A stretch of 64,000 nt of DNA from JAUIIK01 sp963709995 (GCA_963709995.1 CAVPYN010000002.1:62001-126000); one strand, 5' to 3'; counted from the stretch's first letter, positions 15,671-25,334 are shown. Notes: a model not told the origin generated them from the letters alone. Program-made: numbers and translations.

Positions 15671-16261
15671 CTAGTCACTAGAGCCGTTCGGCATCATCAT
15701 GGATGCCGAAGCCTCCAGTCCTGGAAGGAATGGGAGCCAGACAGCGGCGTACGGTTGTCGCACGCGACGTTCGATCGCATAGTACTGCCCGGCTCGAGGT
15801 TCTCGGGGTTCGAAGCTGAGCCGCAAGCGGGCCTCCTGCAGCGTTTTGCCACCTTTGCGGTGGTTGCAGGGACGGCAAGCTGTTACGACGTTCTCCCAGA
15901 CATGCTCTCCCCCTTTCGAGCGAGGCACAACGTGGTCAACCGTCAAATCCCCGCCGAAAACTCCGCAATACTGGCAGGTATAGCCGTCCCGGGTGAATAT
16001 CTCCCGGCGCGTCAGTTTGACCCTTGGACGAGGACGCCTGATAAGCCGAAAAAGGCGGATCACCGAAGGTGCCTCATACTCGTGTGCTGCCGAGCGCACG
16101 ATCCGGCTACCGGATTCGAGAATCTCCGCTTTGCTGCTGAACACGAGCACCACTGCCCGCTTCAACGTGCACACGTTCAGCGGTTCGTAGTTCTGATTTA
16201 GGACGAGCACCGGTTGATGCAATATCCCCGGTGTCGTGTCATGGCCGTTCGAGTAAGGCAT
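15671..16261 (-). CDS. HNH endonuclease
   Basis: One hundred ninety-six residues. The N-terminal part (PVLVLNQNYEPLNVCTLKRA) is typical of a widespread HNH family. The nuclease core (about 88-145) has a CQYCG knuckle, LTVDHVVPRSKGG and ENVVTACRPCNHRKG: two CxxC zinc pairs framing the DH and N of the HNH motif. A C-terminal extension with Tyr and Arg follows. It cuts or nicks DNA; partners are unknown. It is 146 bp downstream of uvrA, so it could be expressed with it, but no restriction genes are adjacent and a defence role is not supported. Confidence 0.9.
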   Translation of the reverse strand: MPYSNGHDTTPGILHQPVLVLNQNYEPLNVCTLKRAVVLVFSSKAEILESGSRIVRSAAHEYEAPSVIRLFRLIRRPRPRVKLTRREIFTRDGYTCQYCGVFGGDLTVDHVVPRSKGGEHVWENVVTACRPCNHRKGGKTLQEARLRLSFEPREPRAGQYYAIERRVRQPYAAVWLPFLPGLEASASMMMPNGSSD

Positions 16262-16407
16262 TTCGAATCACTACCAGGCGCCCGTTCAGGCGGGCCTATT
16301 CGGACAATCGAACGCCGAAATCATAGCAGTGGCACGCTCTCGCAACCACTTGACGAGATGTGAACGAATCGTGCCGGATGGAATACCCACCCCAGTCGAT
16401 CAGTTGC

Positions 16408-19290
16408 CTAGTCAGCCGCGATCGCGATCTGAGGAAGGACTGATTGAAGTGCCTGGCCCGTGTAGGATGAACTCACCTCCGCGACTTGCTCCGGGGTGCC
16501 AGTGGCGATGATGTAACCGCCCCGTTCGCCACCCTCCGGGCCCAGGTCGATGATCCAGTCGGCTGACTTGATAACGTCCAGATTGTGTTCGATGACGATG
16601 ATCGTATTGCCGCCGTCTGTCAAGCGCTGGAGAACCTGAAGCAACTTCTCGATATCGGCATGGTGGAGTCCGGTTGTCGGCTCGTCAAGGATATACACCG
16701 TGCGGCCGGTCGCCCTCTTGCTGAGTTCCGTGGCGAGCTTGACGCGCTGCGCTTCTCCACCTGACAGCTGGGTCGCTGGTTGACCTAGCCGGATATAGCC
16801 AAGGCCGACGTCCGAGATCGTCTGGAGCTTGTTGCAGATGCGGGGAATATTCTCGAAGACGTGGAGCGCTTCATCCACGGTCATCTCCAGGACGTCGGCA
16901 ATGCTCTTGCCCCGAAAGTGGATCTCCAGCGCTGCGTCGTTGTACCTACGGCCATTGCACACCTCGCAGGGCACGAAGACATCCGGCAGGAACTGCATCT
17001 CGATCTTGATGATTCCGTCACCTTTGCATGCCTCGCATCGACCGCCCTTGACGTTGAACGAGAACCGGCCTGGCTTGTAGCCGCGGGTTTTCGACTCGGG
17101 CATCGAAGCGAACAGTTCGCGGATGTACGTAAAGACGCCGGTATAGGTCGCAGGATTCGACCGCGGGGTGCGGCCGATCGGGCTCTGGTCTATCTCGACC
17201 ACCTTGTCGACGTGTTCCAAACCGCGGATTGACTTGTGGCGTCCTGGCCGGGCCTTTGCCCGGAACAACACCTGAGCCAACTTGGGATACAACGTATCAG
17301 AGATCAGCGAACTCTTACCGGACCCGGAAACCCCGGTGACGCAAATGAACTTGCCTATAGGGAATTCGGCGGTAACTGCCTTGAGGTTGTTTTCGGAAGC
17401 TCCTTCGAGAACGATAGCGTCGGCGGATCCGTTCCTGCGTGTCCGTGGGATTGGAATCGTTCGTCGTCCACTCAGGTACAGTCCGGTAATCGAATTTTCA
17501 TTGTTCGCAACCTCTTCGTAGACACCGGACGCGATAACCTCGCCTCCATGCTCTCCCGCTCCAGGGCCGATATCGATAATCCAATCGGCGGCCCTCATCG
17601 TCTCCTCGTCATGCTCGACAACGAGGATCGTATTCCCGATGTCCCTCAGCGACTCAAGGGTAGCGATGAGCCTCGCGTTGTCGCGGTGATGGAGGCCGAT
17701 CGATGGTTCATCGAGGACGTAGAGCACACCCATCAAGCGGCTCCCAATCTGAGTCGCCAATCGGATGCGTTGAGCCTCGCCTCCTGACAGCGATCCTGCC
17801 GACCGATCGAGCGTCAGATAGTCCAGGCCGACATCGACCAGAAAACCGAGCCTGTCGCCAATTTCCTTCAGGATCTGGCGCGCGATCAATTGTTCGCGCT
17901 CCGTAAGGCTCCCGTTGCGCAGATCGCCCACCCATGACCATGCGTCGACGACGCTCATTTTCGTGAGGTCGGCAATCGAAGCGCCGCCTACGGTCACAGC
18001 CAGAATCTCTGGCCGGAGACGTTTTCCGTGGCAGGAAGGACAAGGACGCGACGCCATATAGGATTCGAGCTCTTCGCGGACATAGTCCGATGTCGTGTCA
18101 TTCAGCCTGCGCCGCAGCGTCGGAATGACGCCGTCGTAGCGAGCTTTGTACTTGCGGCGACGCCCGTTGCGGGTGGTGTAGTCGATCTCAACGCGGGCCG
18201 ATCCCGAGCCGTTGAGGATGATCTTGCGGTGGTCGCTCGGGAGATCGTTCCACGGGGTGTCCATCGAAACACCATGTTCTTTGGACACCGCAGCTATCAG
18301 GGCCGTGTACCACCGATGAGTTTCGCGACCTTCTCGCGACCACGGCGCAATTGCGCCTTCGGAAAGCGAGAGCGATTTGTCAGGCACGATCAAGTCTTCG
18401 TCAAACTCCATCGAGATGCCGAGTCCATCGCAGGTCTGGCATGCGCCGTGAGGGCTGTTGAAGGAGAAGGTTCTTGGTTCCAGCTCCGGGACGGAAATCC
18501 CATGCTCCGGGCAGGCGAACGCCTCGGAGAACTTCAGTTCATCGCCGTCGATGATTGACACGACGACGTTGCCCTCACCCGCCCGGAGTGCCGTCTCAAG
18601 AGAATCAAGGATGCGAATTCTGAGAGCACTGCGGTCGTCGTCATCGAGATCGTGACGGACAACAAGGCGATCCACAACGACGTCTATCGAGTGTTTGTAG
18701 CTCTTTTCGAGCACTATCGATTCGTCCAGATCCCGGACCTCGCCGTCGATGCGGGCGCGCACGAACCCTTGCATACGCAATTGTTCAATCACATTCTTGT
18801 GCTGGCCCTTGCGATCTCGAACCACCGGACCGAGAATCATGATCCTGCTGCCATCTTCGAAAGCAAGGATCTGTTCGGCCATGTCCTGGGGGCTCTGACT
18901 GGTGATCACCCTTCCGCATACAGGACAGTGTGGTGTGCCGATTCGCGCGAACAAGAGGCGAAGATGGTCGTAGACTTCGGTTACCGTGCCGACGGTCGAC
19001 CTCGGATTCCGGCTGGTCCCCTTCTGGTCGATGGCGATCGCTGGCGAAAGACCGTCAATCTGATCCACATCAGGTTTTTCGAGTTGCCCGAGGAATTGCC
19101 GCGCATACGCCGAAAGTGATTCGACATAACGACGCTGCCCTTCAGCGTAGATGGTGTCAAATGCAAGAGAGGATTTCCCAGATCCCGACAGGCCAGTAAT
19201 GACGACCAGTTGATCACGGGGGATCTCGACATCGATATTTTTGAGGTTATGCTCTCGCGCCCCACGGACGACGATTTTGTCATTCTTCAT
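16408..19290 (-). CDS. uvrA: UvrABC system protein A
   Basis: Nine hundred sixty residues, full length. It has two ABC ATPase modules: the first Walker A is TGLSGSGKSSLAFDT near residue 35, the second TGVSGSGKSSLISDTLY. Signature motifs SLSGGEAQRIRLA and QLSGGEAQRVKLA are both present. Zinc-finger Cys pairs appear as CPVCGR, CPSCHG and, in module two, CEACKGDG. It recognises bulky DNA lesions and loads UvrB. The ATG is preceded by GAGGAGG. The promoter region holds a palindrome (19355-19370) and an 11-mer shared with uvrB. Confidence 0.98.
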   Translation of the reverse strand: MKNDKIVVRGAREHNLKNIDVEIPRDQLVVITGLSGSGKSSLAFDTIYAEGQRRYVESLSAYARQFLGQLEKPDVDQIDGLSPAIAIDQKGTSRNPRSTVGTVTEVYDHLRLLFARIGTPHCPVCGRVITSQSPQDMAEQILAFEDGSRIMILGPVVRDRKGQHKNVIEQLRMQGFVRARIDGEVRDLDESIVLEKSYKHSIDVVVDRLVVRHDLDDDDRSALRIRILDSLETALRAGEGNVVVSIIDGDELKFSEAFACPEHGISVPELEPRTFSFNSPHGACQTCDGLGISMEFDEDLIVPDKSLSLSEGAIAPWSREGRETHRWYTALIAAVSKEHGVSMDTPWNDLPSDHRKIILNGSGSARVEIDYTTRNGRRRKYKARYDGVIPTLRRRLNDTTSDYVREELESYMASRPCPSCHGKRLRPEILAVTVGGASIADLTKMSVVDAWSWVGDLRNGSLTEREQLIARQILKEIGDRLGFLVDVGLDYLTLDRSAGSLSGGEAQRIRLATQIGSRLMGVLYVLDEPSIGLHHRDNARLIATLESLRDIGNTILVVEHDEETMRAADWIIDIGPGAGEHGGEVIASGVYEEVANNENSITGLYLSGRRTIPIPRTRRNGSADAIVLEGASENNLKAVTAEFPIGKFICVTGVSGSGKSSLISDTLYPKLAQVLFRAKARPGRHKSIRGLEHVDKVVEIDQSPIGRTPRSNPATYTGVFTYIRELFASMPESKTRGYKPGRFSFNVKGGRCEACKGDGIIKIEMQFLPDVFVPCEVCNGRRYNDAALEIHFRGKSIADVLEMTVDEALHVFENIPRICNKLQTISDVGLGYIRLGQPATQLSGGEAQRVKLATELSKRATGRTVYILDEPTTGLHHADIEKLLQVLQRLTDGGNTIIVIEHNLDVIKSADWIIDLGPEGGERGGYIIATGTPEQVAEVSSSYTGQALQSVLPQIAIAAD

Positions 19291-19348
19291 GTTCCGGCCT
19301 CCTCGAGGGCATGCGATCTGAATTGTGCCATGTAGTCACGCCTGCGAC

Positions 19349-19370
19349 CGTACATAGAACATACATTCTA
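19349..19370. promoter_or_regulatory. Candidate damage-response operator upstream of uvrA
   Basis: Positions 19355-19370 read TAGAACATACATTCTA, an inverted repeat with 5-bp arms (TAGAA/TTCTA). Its GAAC-N4-ATTC core is one base from the GAAC-N4-GTTC LexA (Cheo-type) box of Gram-positive-type bacteria. Next to it, 19349-19359 (read on the minus strand as TTCTATGTACG) is identical to 9382-9392 upstream of uvrB. The element lies 60-80 bp before the uvrA start. It also lies upstream of valS on the other strand. LexA binding is inferred, not shown. Confidence 0.5.
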
Positions 19371-19392
19371 TCGTGATCCGGAGCAATAGGGT

Positions 19393-19632
19393 TTGACGAA
19401 TTGGATAGAATTGACGAAATGCGGATCAGTAGATGATGGCGTTGAGGGGCGATCCGATGGTCGACAGATGTTTCAAGCCACAGAGACCGTCGTCTCGTCC
19501 AAGTTGTGTAGCGCGCTAGCGGGCGTCGCTGGCGTAGTCTTGGCAGTCCCTGCGACGATTCCCGTCACTCGAAAGAGGACGGGTTTTCTGTTCTCATCGA
19601 TGGGACGCTGGGTCACTCAAGAGGGGATGTGA
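19393..19632 (+). promoter_or_regulatory. valS leader with Val-rich reading frame and attenuator
   Basis: This fills the 344-bp divergent gap before valS. A leader frame open from TTG 19393 (GGAG nine bases upstream) or ATG 19468 ends at 19632, overlapping the valS start region. It contains Val codons at 19489, 19492, 19525, 19534, 19537, 19546 and 19564, seven within 33 codons. RNA can form three mutually exclusive stems: 19514-19534 (CGCTAGCG with CGCTGGCG), 19521-19563 (GGGCGTCGC with GCGACG and CCC around a 3-base bulge), and the terminator 19561-19583. This is the 1:2, 2:3, 3:4 pattern of an attenuator. Two TTGACGAA direct repeats (19393, 19411) are also present. I see no T-box sequence. 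Confidence 0.5.
19561..19594 (+). terminator. Intrinsic terminator inside the valS leader
   Basis: CCCGTC (19561-19566) pairs with GACGGG (19578-19583), enclosing a further CTC-GAAA-GAG mini-stem with a GNRA tetraloop and one bulged A. TTTTCTGTTCT follows at once. It points along the plus strand, where no gene lies upstream, so its only evident target is the valS leader transcript. It ends about 40 bp before the valS start. Confidence 0.75.
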
Positions 19633-19634
19633 CA

Positions 19635-22309
19635 ATGACCACCGGATTGGTCGGATCCGAACTCGGCCGTGCCTATGACCCGGGCGAGGTCGAACAACAC
19701 TGGTACCGATTCTGGCATGAGCGCGGATATTTCGAACCTACTGGCGATGGTGAGCCATTCGTCGTCGTCATGCCGCCTCCGAACGTGACCGGTGAGCTCC
19801 ACATGGGCCACGCGTTGTTCGTGACCGTTGAGGACATCATGATTCGTTACCAGCGGATGAAGGGGCGCCAGGCGGCCTGGCTTCCCGGCGCCGACCACGC
19901 CGGCATAGCCGGACAGTGGGTTGTCGAGCGGGAACTCGCGAAAGAAGGTCTTTCCCGTCACGATCTGGGCCGCGAAGAGTTCGTTGAACGTGTCTGGGAA
20001 TGGATGGACAAGTACCAGATTCGTATCCGCGAGCAGCTAACATCTCTTGGAGCTTCGTGCGACTGGTCGCGCTACAAGTTCACGATGGATCCTGGTCCGG
20101 CCCGTGCGGTCAGAACCGTGTTCAAACAACTCTACGATGAAGGGCTGATCTACCAGGGCGAACGACTGATTTCATGGTGTCCACGCTGTAACACCGCGCT
20201 CTCCGATCTCGAAGTTGTGCATCGCGATATCGATGGTCGGTTGTGGAGCCTGGCGTATCCGCTCGAGGATGGTTCAGGGGAAATCGTCGTCGCGACAACG
20301 AGGCCTGAAACGATGCTGGGCGACACCGCGGTCGCCGTTCATCCAGACGATGATCGATATGCGAAGCTGATTGGCCAGTACCTTACTCTACCGATCGTTG
20401 AGCGCCGTATCCCGATCATTGCCGATGAAGCAGTTGACCCAGAGTTCGGTACCGGCGCTGTAAAAGTCACTCCTGCCCACGATTTCAATGACTTCGAGAT
20501 CGGCAATCGTCATGATCTTCCCCGGATCAGCGTGATGAACTCCGATGGATCGATGAATGAGAACGCGGGACCGTTCGAGGGGATAGGGGCTGCGGAGGCG
20601 CGACTGGCCGTCGTTGAACAGTTTCGCGGTGCGGGCCTTCTACGTTCTGAGACACCATATAGCAATTCGGTCGGAACTTGCGACCGGTGTGAAACGATTG
20701 TCGAGCCGATGATTTCGACCCAGTGGTTTGTCGACATGACGCCACTGGCAGAGCCGGCCGCGGAGGTTGCGCGCACCGGCGAATTGCAGTTCGTTCCAGA
20801 TCGGTTTACCGGCGTCTATCTGAACTGGATGGACAATATCCAGGATTGGTGCATATCCCGTCAGTTCTGGTGGGGGCATCGAATTCCGGTCTGGTATTGC
20901 AGGTCTTGCGGGCATCAATGGGCCAGCGTCGAGGAAGTTGTTGCGGCCTGTGAAACGTGCGGGCATACGGAAATCGAGCAGGATCCGGATGTGCTCGACA
21001 CCTGGTTCTCGTCTGGACTCTGGCCGTTCTCGATGCTCGGCTGGCCGGATGACACTCCTGATCTGAACGACTCTATCCGGGCCACGTGATTGAGACCGGC
21101 CACGACATCATCTTCTTCTGGGTGGCCCGGATGGTCTTCTTCGGGTTGAAGTTCATGGACGAGCAACCATTTAACACCGTCTATCTGCATGGGATCGTCC
21201 GAGATGCAAACGGCGATCGGATGAGCAAAACGAAAGGAAACGTCCTCGATCCGGTCGAAATCACCAAGAAGTACGGCACCGATGCTCTCCGCTTCACGCT
21301 TGTGACTGCCTCAGGACCTGGAACCGATCTGAAATTGGCAGAAGATCGAGTTGAATCAAACCGGAACTTCGCTAACAAGATCTACAACATGACCAGGTTC
21401 GTCCTTGCAAGCATCGGCGATGTGACAATCGAGCTTGACGACGTTGGAAGTCCGGTCGAGCCGTCCGGACCAGGTCTAACGCTTGCGGACAAGTGGATCA
21501 TCACGAGATTCCATCGCACCATCAGGCACACGACGAGGCAGATGGATGCGTTCCAGTTTCATGAGGCCGGACGTGCGATCTATGAATTTCTCTGGTCCGA
21601 GTTCGCCGACTGGTATGTGGAGGCGGCGAAGGTTCGACTCCGTGGCGAGTTGGACAAATCGAGTGTCGCTCAAACCCTGGCGTACGTGCTCGAGCGATCG
21701 CTCCGGTTGCTCCATCCCTATATGCCGTTCGTAACCGAGGAGCTCTGGCAGCGTCTGCCGCATGCGGGTGAAGCTCTGATCGTCAGTGAATGGCCGGAGC
21801 CGGGCATTTCATATGGCGAAGAGTTCGAGAAGTTCGAAGCCATCAAGGAAGCTACGCGCCTGATACGAAATGCGCGCGCCGAGCATGGCGTTGAACCGAG
21901 CAGGGCAATCGCGGCGACGATCTATCCTGGAGATCTGGAGGATGCATATCTCCAGGCCGCAGAGGAGCTTCAGTTTCTCGCTCGGATCGATCAGCAATCG
22001 TTCGAAATTCGGAGCGGCGCCCCGGTTTCGCCTGATGAGAATGCGATATCGATCGTTGCCGGAGGCGCGTCGATCTTCCTCCCGATGGCGGGAATGATCG
22101 ATGTCGAGTCCGAGCGGCTTCGCCTGGAAAAAGACCTCGACTCCGCACTTCAAGAAGTCGAACGCGCAAGGACGATGCTTGACAACGATCAGTTTGTTCA
22201 GAAGGCTCCGGACGAAGTCGTCAAGAAGCAACGCGATCGCCTGGAGCGCGCGGCGAACGAAGTGTCTTTGCTGCGTAGCCGGCTCAAGGAGTTGGCGGGT
22301 GACGACTGA
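19635..22309 (+). pseudogene. valS: Valyl-tRNA synthetase, split by a one-base frameshift
   Basis: Start is ATG 19635 with GAGGGG eight bases upstream; GTG 19629 is the alternative. Frame one (to TGA 21089) covers the HIGH motif (PPPNVTGELHMGHAL), the editing domain (TTRPETMLGDTAVAVHPDD) and FSSGLWPFSMLGW. Near 21070-21072 one T appears to be missing: restoring it turns LNDSIRAT-stop into LNDFYPGHVIETGHDIIFFW, the expected ValRS sequence. The second frame then carries the KMSKS loop as DRMSKTKGNVL, the anticodon-binding domain and the C-terminal coiled coil. About 892 residues are encoded overall. valS is normally essential, so a sequencing or assembly error is the likeliest cause. The leader at 19393-19632 probably regulates it. 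Confidence 0.93.
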
Positions 22310-22823
22310 CATTGTTGCCAGTAGTTTCTTCGATCGCCCTGTGCAGGTGGTTGCGCGCGATCTGATCGGGCGTACGCTCGTCGTTCGCAATCCGATGAAC
22401 AGTATCCGGGCAGTTATCGTCGAGACCGAAGCCTATGGCGGACCTGGCGATCTCGCATCGCATGCGGCGTTTCGGTCCGGGGGCCGCGCAGCCATCATGG
22501 CGGGATCTCCAGGACTTGTGTATGTCTATGCGGCCTACGGGATGTACCCTTGCTTCAACATCGTCACCGGACCGGAAGGATTGCCGAGCGCCGTGCTTCT
22601 CCGAGGCGTCTGGGCATGTGGTGACGATGGACCGACGATTGGGCCGGGCAGGACCACCCGGCGGCTTTGCATCAAGCTCGCCGATCATGGCGAGCGAATC
22701 CCCGGCGATCGTTTTGAAGTGATTGCGTCCCAGCATTTCAATAGCGCGACCGCGACAAGGCGGATCGGAATTACAAGAGCGACCGAAACGAAGTGGCGTT
22801 TCGTCGCGGAACTCGAGAATTGA
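22299..22823 (+). CDS. 3-methyladenine DNA glycosylase (AAG/MPG family)
   Basis: One hundred seventy-four residues from GTG 22299, with AAGGAG seven bases upstream; the start overlaps the end of valS by 11 bp. Family features include SSFFDRPVQVVARDLIGRTL, the catalytic VETEAYGGPGDLASHA (Glu in the ETEAY motif), and VYVYAAYGMYPCFNIVTG. It excises alkylated and deaminated purines. It forms a translation-linked unit with valS and mutL, so base-excision and mismatch repair share a transcript with a tRNA synthetase. It is slightly shorter than typical 190-200 residue members, chiefly at the C-terminus. Confidence 0.9.
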   Translation: MTTDIVASSFFDRPVQVVARDLIGRTLVVRNPMNSIRAVIVETEAYGGPGDLASHAAFRSGGRAAIMAGSPGLVYVYAAYGMYPCFNIVTGPEGLPSAVLLRGVWACGDDGPTIGPGRTTRRLCIKLADHGERIPGDRFEVIASQHFNSATATRRIGITRATETKWRFVAELEN

Positions 22824-22832
22824 TTGCATACG

Positions 22833-24593
22833 ATGGCGCATATTCAGAGACTAAGCCGGCCTACCATCGGGAAAATCGCGGCAGGAGAAGTCGTCGAACG
22901 GCCCGCCGCGGTTGCGAAGGAGTTGATCGAGAACGCGATTGACGCGGGCGCCAGCCGGGTCGATGTCGTCATCGAGCAGGGTGGGGTTGCGCTCATTGAA
23001 GTTAGCGACAATGGCGAGGGCATCCCATTTGAAGATCTCGAACTTGCGCTGGAGCGTCATGCAACTTCAAAGCTTCGTGCTATAGAGGATTTGTCATCCA
23101 TCGCCACACTTGGTTTTCGAGGCGAGGCGCTTGCGTCTATAGCCGCCGTGAGCGATCTCACGATTCAATCAATAACGCCTGAATCCAGGGCGGGTGGCAT
23201 GGCGCGGGTGCGATTTGGCAACCAGGCGCGGGTCGATCGTTCCCCGTGGGGCGCGGGAACCTCGGTGCGGGTCAAAGATCTCTTCGAGAATGTGCCAGCT
23301 CGCCGGAGTTTTCTCCGGCAACCACGCACTGAAGTTGCATACATTGAAACGGTCGTAACTGCCCACGCGCTGGCGTATCCGCAGATTGCCTTTTCGCTCG
23401 CCGCGGACGGAGATCAACTTCTTGCGACCGATGGGCTGGGTGACTCGATTGGCGCAGCGGCCGGAGTTTGGGGACACGAGTACGCTAGCCAGCTATGTGC
23501 AATTGAACCTGAACCACATAGGCATGAAGGCTACCGGATTTCCGGCATTATTGGCTTGCCGTCCATTAGCCGTGCTCGCAGGGATCGACTGTTCACGTTT
23601 GTGCAAGGCCGATTCGTTCAGAACCGGCAGATCGCTACCGCGGTAGAGCAGGCTTACCACTCCTTGCTGATGGTTGGCCGCCGCCCGGTGGGGTGTCTGG
23701 TCGTTCTCGTGCCCCCCGACCGTATCGACGTCAATGTACATCCAACGAAGTCCGAGGTGAGGTTCACGGACGACAGGATTGTCTTTGCGCTGGTTCAGCG
23801 AGCCGTGCGGCACACGCTTGCGATGAACGTTGCCCATCAGCCGATTCCAACGGTGATACACGCCCCGTTGGGTCCTCTCCCGAGCTCGTATCCCGGCAGT
23901 CAGAGTCCTAGCGTTCAGCGGATGCTCTCACTCGCCGATCCGATGCGCCTCCCGCGGTCGTCACTTGCACAAGACGCCGTTGATGAAAAGGACGATGCTC
24001 ACTCCATCTCCGCGGGACGCAAGCTGCCGGCGCTCAGAGTGCTGGGCCAGGTTGCCAGCGCGTTTATCATCGCCGAAGGACCGGACGGGCTCTATCTCGT
24101 TGATCAACATGCGGCTCACGAGCGGATCCTGTTCGAAAAGATCATGAACGAGCGATCAGCAACTGCCGTCGCGAGGCAACGACTCCTCGAGCCCGCCATC
24201 GTGGAACTATCGGCTCGACAAATGCAGATGCTGGAGGATTGTAAGGATGACCTCCATCTTCTCGGGTTCGAGATCGAGGAATTCGGGGATGGCAGCGTCG
24301 CGCTGCGTTCAGTTCCCGCAGCCATTGGTTCGACGGTGCCCGCTGAGACGTTGCTCGTCGTTCTTGACGAAATGCTCGAAGGCGGTAGAGGCGATTACCG
24401 CCTCGAATCGCTGGCAATCAGCGCGGCATGTCACGGATCGATCCGCGCTGGCCAACCACTCTCGTTGATCGAGATGCGTGAACTTGTCCTCGATCTCGAA
24501 CGCTGTGAGTCGTCGCTGGCATGTGGCCACGGTCGACCAACGATCATTCGCATGACGACAGAAGAGCTGGCTCGCCAGTTCTCACGTAGGTAA
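22833..24593 (+). CDS. mutL: DNA mismatch repair protein MutL
   Basis: Five hundred eighty-six residues from ATG 22833. The GHKL ATPase (about 1-330) has IAAGEVVERPAAVAKELIEN, DNGEGI and TLGFRGEALASIAAV. The C-terminal dimerisation/endonuclease domain keeps the metal site DQHAAHERILFE, plus ACHGSIRAGQ and a CGHGRP version of the CPHGRP motif, so it is probably an active nicking MutL, as in bacteria lacking MutH. mutS is not in the window. It lies 9 bp after the glycosylase stop. Confidence 0.96.
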   Translation: MAHIQRLSRPTIGKIAAGEVVERPAAVAKELIENAIDAGASRVDVVIEQGGVALIEVSDNGEGIPFEDLELALERHATSKLRAIEDLSSIATLGFRGEALASIAAVSDLTIQSITPESRAGGMARVRFGNQARVDRSPWGAGTSVRVKDLFENVPARRSFLRQPRTEVAYIETVVTAHALAYPQIAFSLAADGDQLLATDGLGDSIGAAAGVWGHEYASQLCAIEPEPHRHEGYRISGIIGLPSISRARRDRLFTFVQGRFVQNRQIATAVEQAYHSLLMVGRRPVGCLVVLVPPDRIDVNVHPTKSEVRFTDDRIVFALVQRAVRHTLAMNVAHQPIPTVIHAPLGPLPSSYPGSQSPSVQRMLSLADPMRLPRSSLAQDAVDEKDDAHSISAGRKLPALRVLGQVASAFIIAEGPDGLYLVDQHAAHERILFEKIMNERSATAVARQRLLEPAIVELSARQMQMLEDCKDDLHLLGFEIEEFGDGSVALRSVPAAIGSTVPAETLLVVLDEMLEGGRGDYRLESLAISAACHGSIRAGQPLSLIEMRELVLDLERCESSLACGHGRPTIIRMTTEELARQFSRR

Positions 24594-24620
24594 CAATCCC
24601 GCGACAAATACCGATTGTGG

Positions 24621-25334
24621 CTAGACGCCGACTTCGACGCCTTCTTCACCGGTCAACTTGATCCAGCCATGCCTCAGAGCGTAGATCACCGCCTGGGTGC
24701 GATCATTGACCTGCAGTTTGCGCAGTATCGACGTGATGTGATTCTTGACCGTCTGGTCACTGATCCCGAGAATCGAAGCGATTTCCTTGTTGCTGTTTCC
24801 GCGTGCGACGCAATCAAGGATTTCGACTTCACGCGGCGTGAGCGGTGAGAAGACCGAGTCTCGCGTATGATCAATCCGGGCAAGCTCGCGGAACTGGTCG
24901 AGAACTCTCGATGCGACGAATGGGTGCGAAAGAACGTTCTCGTTGATCAGGTATTCGCCACGCGCCACTCGCCGCAGCACGCCCACGATGTGAGATGGGT
25001 CGACGTCCTTCGTGCAGTAAGCCGCAGCTCCAACACGAATCGCATTGAAGAGCTGTTCGTCATCTTCGTGCATCGTTACCATGACAACGCCGATGCGGGG
25101 GCTGCGTCGCTTGACGATGCGCGCGACCTCAATTCCGTTGATCTCGGGAAGATTGATGTCCAGCACCATGACATCCGGGCTCAGGTCGTCCGCCATGCGG
25201 ACCGCGTCTTCTCCAGAGGCCGCTTCGCCAACCACGACCATGTCGGATTCTGCTTCCAGGCTCCAGACTATTCCGCGCCGGAAGAGAGGGTGATCGTCGA
25301 CTACCAAAACCTGTATGCGCTGCATTGGGTGCAT
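24621..25334 (-). CDS. Response regulator, NarL/DegU type
   Basis: Two hundred thirty-seven residues. The receiver domain (about 5-125) has VLVVDDHPLFRRGI, phospho-acceptor Asp59 in VMVLDINLPEINGIEV, and the switch Lys in CTKDVDP. The LuxR-type DNA-binding domain (about 165-230) has LTPREVEILDCVARGNSNKE and ISDQTVKNHI. It should dimerise and bind DNA on phosphorylation by the kinase encoded just upstream (130 bp). A start at the fourth codon (MQRIQVL) is possible. Targets are unknown, but repeated GTACCA boxes lie in its own upstream region. Confidence 0.93.
   Translation of the reverse strand: MHPMQRIQVLVVDDHPLFRRGIVWSLEAESDMVVVGEAASGEDAVRMADDLSPDVMVLDINLPEINGIEVARIVKRRSPRIGVVMVTMHEDDEQLFNAIRVGAAAYCTKDVDPSHIVGVLRRVARGEYLINENVLSHPFVASRVLDQFRELARIDHTRDSVFSPLTPREVEILDCVARGNSNKEIASILGISDQTVKNHITSILRKLQVNDRTQAVIYALRHGWIKLTGEEGVEVGV

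Noticed and set aside
15671..16261. HNH nuclease as part of a restriction or defence island.
   Set aside because: Neighbours are uvrA and serS, with no methyltransferase, helicase or toxin gene; the family is widespread and housekeeping-like.
19393..19634. T-box riboswitch in the valS leader.
   Set aside because: The conserved T-box core (AGGGTGGNACCGCG type) and a matching antiterminator bulge were not found; the Val codon cluster and hairpins fit attenuation better.
21060..21110. TGA in the middle of valS as a selenocysteine codon or programmed frameshift.
   Set aside because: The sequence after the TGA in the same frame is not ValRS, while a single added base restores the family sequence exactly. 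No slippery heptamer or SECIS-like hairpin was seen. selA in the genome does not change this.
22101..22298. N-terminal extension of the DNA glycosylase frame.
   Set aside because: This part overlaps valS in another frame and lacks family similarity; the family start fits GTG 22299 with AAGGAG before it.
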